Position numbers and translations under genes: made by a program. A stretch of DNA of 45,583 nt from Candidatus Epulonipiscium sp. (lineage in GTDB: Bacteria; Bacillota; Clostridia; Lachnospirales; JAAYNZ01). Of the stretch, positions 41,042-45,583 are shown in pieces. The stretch spans positions 1 to 45,583 of the forward strand of contig JAAZLH010000045.1 of NCBI GenBank assembly GCA_012799415.1, in the 5' to 3' direction. How positions within the stretch are numbered: the first letter of the stretch is position 1; each line of letters begins with the position of its first letter. The notes beneath the pieces were generated by a model. The model did no database searches, was not told the DNA's origin, and saw only the letters and a list, made by a program, of their open reading frames with translations.

Positions 41042-42022
41042 ATGCACAACCTACAAATTATGGGAACAGGCCGATGGGTTCCAGAACAGCAATTAACGAA
41101 TGAAGATTTATCATCTATCGTAGATACAACAGATGAATGGATTACAAGCAGGACAGGAATTCGTACTCGTCATATTTCTACATGGGAAAACACTTCAGAT
41201 CTAGCTAGTAAAGCAGCACAAATGGCTCTTCAACAGGCGAATATTCAAATGGAGGAAGTAGATCTTATTATTGTAGCTACCATGACTCCAGATAGTAGTA
41301 TGCCATCTACAGCATGTCTTGTACAAAAACAATTACAGGCAAAAAATGCAGTTTGCTTTGACGTATCAGCGGCATGTTCAGGTTTTGTTTATGCTATGAC
41401 CATAGCGAAACAATTTTTACAAACCGGCTTTTATAAAACAGCTGTAGTCATTGGTGCGGAGGTCCTTTCTAAAGTGATTGACTGGCAAGATAGAAATACT
41501 TGTGTTCTCTTTGGCGATGGAGCTGGTGCTGTGGTTTTACAGCATAGTCAAGATCTTGGAGTTGAAGCTTGTTACCTAGGATCTGATGGACAGGGAGACG
41601 ATTTATTAGAATGTAAAGGAGTCGCCTTACAAAATCCATTAAAACCATGTACACAAACAGAGTCGCTACGCCGTCCTAGCATGACAATGAAAGGAAGAGA
41701 AGTATTCCAATTTGCTCTACAAATAGTCCCTGCATGTATTCAGCAATTGTTAGATCAATCAGGGTATACCATAGAACAAATAGACCATATTGTTCTACAT
41801 CAAGCCAACATACGTATTTTGGAAGGTGTGGCCAAGAAAATGAAAGTACCAAAAGAAAAGTTTTACAGTAATATGGAGTACTACGGAAATACTTCTGCAG
41901 CAAGTATCCCAATAGCCTTAGATGAAATGAGGGAACAAAATCTTTTGAAAAAAGGAGATAAAGTGATCCTTGTTGGCTTTGGAGGCGGGCTGACTTGGGG
42001 AGCTATATTATTAACTTGGTAA
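41042..42022 (+). CDS. fabH: Beta-ketoacyl-ACP synthase III
   Basis: KAS III of 326 aa that starts fatty-acid chains by condensing an acyl-CoA with malonyl-ACP. The catalytic triad is complete: Cys in VSAACSGFVYAM (about 112), His in HQANIRI and Asn in YYGNTSAASIP. DEWITSRTGIRTRH near residue 33 binds CoA. ATG 41042 sits behind AGGAGGGGAG. The gap to acpP is A-rich and shows no operator. Confidence 0.96.
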   Translation: MHNLQIMGTGRWVPEQQLTNEDLSSIVDTTDEWITSRTGIRTRHISTWENTSDLASKAAQMALQQANIQMEEVDLIIVATMTPDSSMPSTACLVQKQLQAKNAVCFDVSAACSGFVYAMTIAKQFLQTGFYKTAVVIGAEVLSKVIDWQDRNTCVLFGDGAGAVVLQHSQDLGVEACYLGSDGQGDDLLECKGVALQNPLKPCTQTESLRRPSMTMKGREVFQFALQIVPACIQQLLDQSGYTIEQIDHIVLHQANIRILEGVAKKMKVPKEKFYSNMEYYGNTSAASIPIALDEMREQNLLKKGDKVILVGFGGGLTWGAILLTW

Positions 42023-42111
42023 AAACAATCGTACAATAACAAAAGGGAATAACAGAAACAACAATAAAAAGTAATAATAAAAAAATAATCATAAAAATGG
42101 AGGAATTGAAA

Positions 42112-42339
42112 ATGACAGTTGAAAAAGTAAAAGCAGTAGTAGGAGAACAATTGGGAATTGATGTAAAGGAAATTACATTAGAATCATCTTTTCAAGAAGA
42201 TTTAGGTGCAGATTCATTGGATTTATTTGAAATTGTTATGTCTCTTGAGGAAGAATTTGATATTGAAATCTCAAATGAAGATGTAGAAACCATTAAAACA
42301 ATCAAAGATGCAGTAAATTATATTGATGCCAAAAAATAA
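42112..42339 (+). CDS. acpP: Acyl carrier protein
   Basis: Small acidic carrier of 75 aa. The phosphopantetheine attachment site is [10 protein letters not shown] with Ser 35, after the four-helix pattern typical for ACPs. Start ATG 42112 with TGGAGGAA upstream is favoured; an in-frame ATG at 42097 overlaps that site. It carries growing acyl chains for the other enzymes of the operon, and acyl-ACP is the likely signal for FabT. Confidence 0.95.
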   Translation: MTVEKVKAVVGEQLGIDVKEITLESSFQEDLGADSLDLFEIVMSLEEEFDIEISNEDVETIKTIKDAVNYIDAKK

Positions 42340-42360
42340 AAAACAAGGGAGGAGGAAGGA

Positions 42361-43299
42361 ATGATTCCATCTAAAATTTGCGATTTACTGCAGATTCGCT
42401 ACCCTATTTTGCAAGGGGGAATGGCTTGGATTGCCAATCATTCATTGGCAGCTGCCGTCTCCAATGCAGGGGGACTTGGCATTATTGCAGGAGCCAATGC
42501 ACCTACAGAAGTCGTTCGAGAGGAAATACGTAAAACAAAGGAAAGGACCACTTCCCCCTTTGCTGTGAATATTATGCTTCTTAGTGAAAATGCAGATGAA
42601 ATTGCCCATATGGTTTGCGAAGAAGGAGTGAAAGTGATTACAACTGGTGCAGGAAATCCTGGGAAATACATGGACCTTTGGAAATCCCATGGCATTCAAG
42701 TTATTCCTGTGGTGCCTTCTGTAGCGTTAGCGAAGCGTATGGAACGTTATGGTGCAGATGCCTTAGTCGTAGAAGGAAGTGAAGCAGGTGGACATATTGG
42801 TGAATTAACTACGATGGCTTTAATTCCTCAAGTAGCAGATGCTGTATCTATTCCCATTATTGCAGCAGGTGGTATTGGGGATGGGCGGGGAATGGCAGCC
42901 GCTTTCATGCTAGGTGCTCAAGGCGTACAATTAGGAACCCGGTTTTTAGTAGCTAAAGAGTGTACCATTCATCCCAATTATAAAGAAAAAGTATTACGAG
43001 CAAAAGATATTGATACCGTGGTGACGGGTCGGCCTACAGGTCATCCTGTTCGTATCCTTAGAAACCCTCTATCCCGCCAACTTATTGAACTTGAAAAGCT
43101 TCAGGCACCTTTAGATGCTTTTGAAGAAGTAGGAAAAGGGGCTCTGCGGGCAGCGGTGGTAGATGGTGATATGGAGCGTGGATCCATTATGGCAGGTCAA
43201 ATTGCAGGTTTGATTTCCAAGGAGCAAACTTGTGAGGAAATGATAGAGGAAATGGTAAGAGAGATGGAGCACGTTATTCAAGGTTTTTCTAGACCATAA
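42361..43299 (+). CDS. fabK: Enoyl-ACP reductase FabK
   Basis: FMN-dependent enoyl-ACP reductase of 312 aa, the common length for FabK. ILQGGMAWIANHSLAAAVSNAGG begins the TIM barrel; VEGSEAGGHIGELTT has the catalytic His; IPIIAAGGIGDGRGMAAAFMLGAQGVQLGTRFL binds FMN phosphate. It carries out the last step of each elongation cycle. As in streptococci and many Clostridia it stands between acpP and fabD, and no FabI gene is seen. The site GGGAGGAGGAA precedes ATG. Confidence 0.95.
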   Translation: MIPSKICDLLQIRYPILQGGMAWIANHSLAAAVSNAGGLGIIAGANAPTEVVREEIRKTKERTTSPFAVNIMLLSENADEIAHMVCEEGVKVITTGAGNPGKYMDLWKSHGIQVIPVVPSVALAKRMERYGADALVVEGSEAGGHIGELTTMALIPQVADAVSIPIIAAGGIGDGRGMAAAFMLGAQGVQLGTRFLVAKECTIHPNYKEKVLRAKDIDTVVTGRPTGHPVRILRNPLSRQLIELEKLQAPLDAFEEVGKGALRAAVVDGDMERGSIMAGQIAGLISKEQTCEEMIEEMVREMEHVIQGFSRP

Positions 43300-43377
43300 A
43301 TTATGAGTATGAGGAACTAAGTAATTCATTAAATTTTAAAGAAAAGACTCAATTCTCTACTTCAGGGAGGATAAAGA

Positions 43378-44319
43378 ATGAAAAAAGTTGCTTTTTTATT
43401 TCCAGGTCAAGGGGCACAATATGTTGGCATGGGAAAAGATTTTTTGTACCATGAAAAAATGCAGAAAATTTTCACACAGGCAACAGAAGTTCTAGGTTAC
43501 GATCTTTTGAAACTTTGCCAAGAAGGTCCCAAGGAACAACTGGATCAAACAGAATATACCCAGCCAGCTTTACTAACTGTTTGTGTAGGCATTTTAGAAA
43601 TTGTAAAGGAAATGGGTCTTGTCCCTCATGTTGTTGCCGGACTTAGCCTAGGAGAATATACAGCCTTAGTTTGTAGTGGAGCTTTGGACTTTCAAACAGC
43701 AGTGGCTTTGGTACAAAAAAGGGGAAAATATATGCAAGAAGCAGTTCCGGCAGGAAAAGGAACGATGGCCGCCATTATTGGCTTAGAGGAAGAGCAAATT
43801 ATAGAACTTTGCCAAGAAGTGTCTTCCGTAGGCTGGGTAGCACCGGCTAACTTTAATTGCCCGGGGCAAATTGTTGTAGGCGGTGAAGTAGAAGGGGTAT
43901 TGGCTTTTTGTGAAGCAGCAAAAGCAGCTGGAGCGAGAAGAGCTCTTCCTTTATCCGTTAGTGCTCCCTTCCATACGGCTATGCTACAACCAGCAGCAGA
44001 AAAACTAAAGGAAGTACTTCAACCCATTTCCTTTGGAGAAATTTCCATTCCCTATATTACGAATACAACAGGAGAGTATTTTGCAGAAATACATAAGATA
44101 AAGAAAAATCTAGCAAAGCAAGTTATGTCACCGGTTCTTTTTGATAAAAGTATTAGAACCATGATGGAAGACGGAGTAGATACCTTTATTGAAATAGGGC
44201 CGGGCAAAGTGCTAACTGGGTTTGTGAAAAAAATAGACCGAAGATTACAAGTATTTTCTATCGAAGATCCTGCATCTTTAGAAAAGGCTTTAGAAAGCAT
44301 AGGAGGGACAACATGCTAA
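43378..44319 (+). CDS. fabD: Malonyl-CoA:ACP transacylase
   Basis: Enzyme of 313 aa that loads malonyl onto ACP. FPGQGAQYVGMGKDF is the N-terminal signature, GLSLGEYTALVCSG contains the nucleophilic Ser (Leu for the usual His before it), and SAPFHTAML the catalytic His. ENTTGE-like NTTGEYF and EIGPGKVLTGF are conserved. Its end overlaps fabG by 7 nt. A separate GGGAGGA ribosome-binding site starts it after a 78-nt gap without an operator. Confidence 0.95.
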   Translation: MKKVAFLFPGQGAQYVGMGKDFLYHEKMQKIFTQATEVLGYDLLKLCQEGPKEQLDQTEYTQPALLTVCVGILEIVKEMGLVPHVVAGLSLGEYTALVCSGALDFQTAVALVQKRGKYMQEAVPAGKGTMAAIIGLEEEQIIELCQEVSSVGWVAPANFNCPGQIVVGGEVEGVLAFCEAAKAAGARRALPLSVSAPFHTAMLQPAAEKLKEVLQPISFGEISIPYITNTTGEYFAEIHKIKKNLAKQVMSPVLFDKSIRTMMEDGVDTFIEIGPGKVLTGFVKKIDRRLQVFSIEDPASLEKALESIGGTTC

Positions 44320-45056
44320 AAGGAAAAGTTGCATTGGTAACAGGTGCAAGTCGGGGCATCGGTAAATCAGTGGCCTTAGCACTGGCAAAAGAAGGGGCTA
44401 TGGTAGCAGTCAATTATTATAAAGATGAAAAAGGAGCCGAAACCGTAGCAAGAGAAATTGTAAAAAAAGGCGGTCAGGCCTTGGTTGTCCAAGGAAATGT
44501 CAGTATCAAAGAAGAGGCGAAAAAACTAATTGACGCCACAGTGGAGCATTGGGGACGGATTGATATTTTAGTGAACAATGCAGGTATTACAAAAGATGGG
44601 CTCTTATTAAAAATGAAAGAAGAAGATTTTGACAGTGTACTTGCCACCAATTTAAAGGGAACTTTTCATTGTCTTCAAGAAGCAAGTAAAGTGATGCTGA
44701 AACAACGAGCAGGGAAAATTATTAATATTTCCTCCGTCGTAGGTGTCATTGGTAATATGGGCCAAACCAATTATGCAGCTGCAAAAGCAGGTGTCATTGG
44801 CTTAACCAAATCTGCAGCAAAAGAATTAGCAATCCGAGGTATTACTGTAAACGCCATCGCGCCAGGATTTATTGAAACGGATATGACAGAAACTTTATCT
44901 GATAAGATCAAAGATCAGCTACTATCAAATATTCCACTGCGAAGATTAGGAAAACCAGAAGAAGTAGCAAATTTAGTTTGTTTCCTTGCATCACAAAGAG
45001 CAGATTATATTACTGGTCAAGTTCTTCATGTGGATGGCGGACTGGTTATGGCATAG
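44313..45056 (+). CDS. fabG: 3-oxoacyl-ACP reductase
   Basis: Short-chain dehydrogenase of 247 aa. TGASRGIGKSVALAL binds NADP, NNAGITKDGLLLKM is the typical FabG segment, and INISSVVGVIGNMGQTNYAAAKAG contains the Ser-Tyr-Lys catalytic set. VDGGLVMA closes the protein. Translationally coupled with fabD, followed 10 nt later by fabF. Confidence 0.96.
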   Translation: MLKGKVALVTGASRGIGKSVALALAKEGAMVAVNYYKDEKGAETVAREIVKKGGQALVVQGNVSIKEEAKKLIDATVEHWGRIDILVNNAGITKDGLLLKMKEEDFDSVLATNLKGTFHCLQEASKVMLKQRAGKIINISSVVGVIGNMGQTNYAAAKAGVIGLTKSAAKELAIRGITVNAIAPGFIETDMTETLSDKIKDQLLSNIPLRRLGKPEEVANLVCFLASQRADYITGQVLHVDGGLVMA

Positions 45057-45066
45057 GAGGTAAAAA

Positions 45067-45583
45067 ATGAAAAAAAGAGTTGTTATTACAGGGATGGGAG
45101 CCATTACTCCCCTTGGGAGCCAAGTATCTACTTTCTGGGAAAGAGTTAAAGAAGGTCGATGTGGGATTGATTTCATTGAAGCTTTTGATACGGAACAATA
45201 CCAGGTCAAGGTAGCAGGAGAAGTAAAAGATTTTAATCCAGAGATCTATCTAGATCGTAGGGAAACGAGGAGGATGGACCGATATAGCCAATTTGCAATA
45301 GGAGCAGCAGTACAGGCAGTAGAAGATGCAAAACTGGATCTTGATCAGATTTGCCAGGAACGTTTTGGTGTTATTATTGGCTCAGGCATCGGAGGGATCG
45401 GCACTTTAGAAAAGGAACATGAAAAACTACTAGAAAGAGGGCCGGGACGAGTTTCCCCTTTATTGATTCCTATGATTATTACCAATATGGCAGCAGGGAA
45501 TGTGGCCATTCGCTTTGGAGCGAAAGGAGTCTGTAGCAATGTAGTGACTGCTTGTGCTACAGGGACCAATGCCATTGGAGATG
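45067..45583 (+). CDS. fabF: Beta-ketoacyl-ACP synthase II, 3' part outside the window
   Basis: The first 172 codons of KAS II are present, open to the window end. The start MKKRVVITGMGAITPLGS, the mid-part RRMDRYSQFAIGAA, IIGSGIGGIGTLE and TACATGTNAIGD with the catalytic Cys agree with FabF. The two His of the active site lie beyond the end. It follows fabG by 10 nt with AGGAGGT before the ATG. Further fab/acc genes are expected downstream. Confidence 0.95.
   Translation, partial: MKKRVVITGMGAITPLGSQVSTFWERVKEGRCGIDFIEAFDTEQYQVKVAGEVKDFNPEIYLDRRETRRMDRYSQFAIGAAVQAVEDAKLDLDQICQERFGVIIGSGIGGIGTLEKEHEKLLERGPGRVSPLLIPMIITNMAAGNVAIRFGAKGVCSNVVTACATGTNAIGD

Noticed and set aside
1..45583. CRISPR arrays, insertion sequences, prophage or attachment sites
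   Set aside because: No regularly spaced repeats, transposase or integrase motifs, or tRNA-flanking direct repeats were found by reading; the tRNA-Arg is flanked only by its own promoter and terminator.

Overview
The window comes from a low-GC, endospore-forming, anaerobic Firmicute, most likely a member of the Clostridia. It carries a SipL-type spore-coat morphogenetic protein (DUF3794 repeats plus LysM), a CotS-like spore coat kinase-fold protein, Veg, an electron-bifurcating NfnAB pair, a FabK/FabT-type fatty-acid operon and a proline T-box. No CRISPR array, rRNA operon, insertion sequence, phage module or plasmid function was seen.

Layout. 1-1.1 kb: an aldo/keto reductase on the minus strand, followed by the ribosome-binding site of a further minus-strand gene that starts just outside the window. 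1.2-5.5 kb: a GntR/RCK_C regulator of BusR type and a four-gene OpuC-like glycine-betaine/choline ABC transporter, with a palindromic operator overlapping the -35 box. 5.6-5.8 kb: a decayed relic of a Gfo/Idh/MocA dehydrogenase gene. 5.8-10.3 kb: an amino-sugar operon (AGE-family epimerase, NagB-like deaminase, NagA-like deacetylase) behind a promoter with two identical inverted LacI-type operators, ending against a convergent LacI regulator. 10.3-23.6 kb: a large sugar-utilisation island. It holds an AEC transporter, TIM-barrel isomerase plus Gfo/Idh/MocA dehydrogenase (module 1), a membrane-bound AraC-type regulator, an LplABC-type ABC importer without its own ATPase, a dehydrogenase plus TIM-barrel isomerase (module 2), a cytoplasmic CE15-like esterase and a third dehydrogenase. 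No glycoside hydrolase was recognised there.

23.6-39.3 kb is core genome: GNAT acetyltransferase, T-box and proS, a YflT-domain stress protein, cca, a CotS-like protein, a PEGA-domain protein, pgcA, a PrcB_C lipoprotein, veg with two perfectly spaced promoters, sipL with its ribosome-binding site inside an inverted repeat, a small acidic protein, nfnAB (minus strand), a polysaccharide deacetylase and tRNA-Arg(TCG) (minus strand, no encoded CCA). 39.4-45.6 kb is a type II fatty-acid synthesis operon led by two FabT-like boxes: a FabK/NMO-like flavoenzyme, fabT, fabH, acpP, fabK, fabD, fabG and fabF, the last cut by the window end.

The most intriguing part is the 10.3-23.6 kb island. Two dehydrogenase/TIM-barrel pairs, an oligosaccharide-type importer and an intracellular CE15-like esterase, with no glycosidase, suggest imported glycosides or uronate esters may be opened by an oxidation/elimination or isomerisation route rather than by hydrolysis. 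This is inference. Promoter, operator and terminator calls are by eye from sequence; none was computed or searched.
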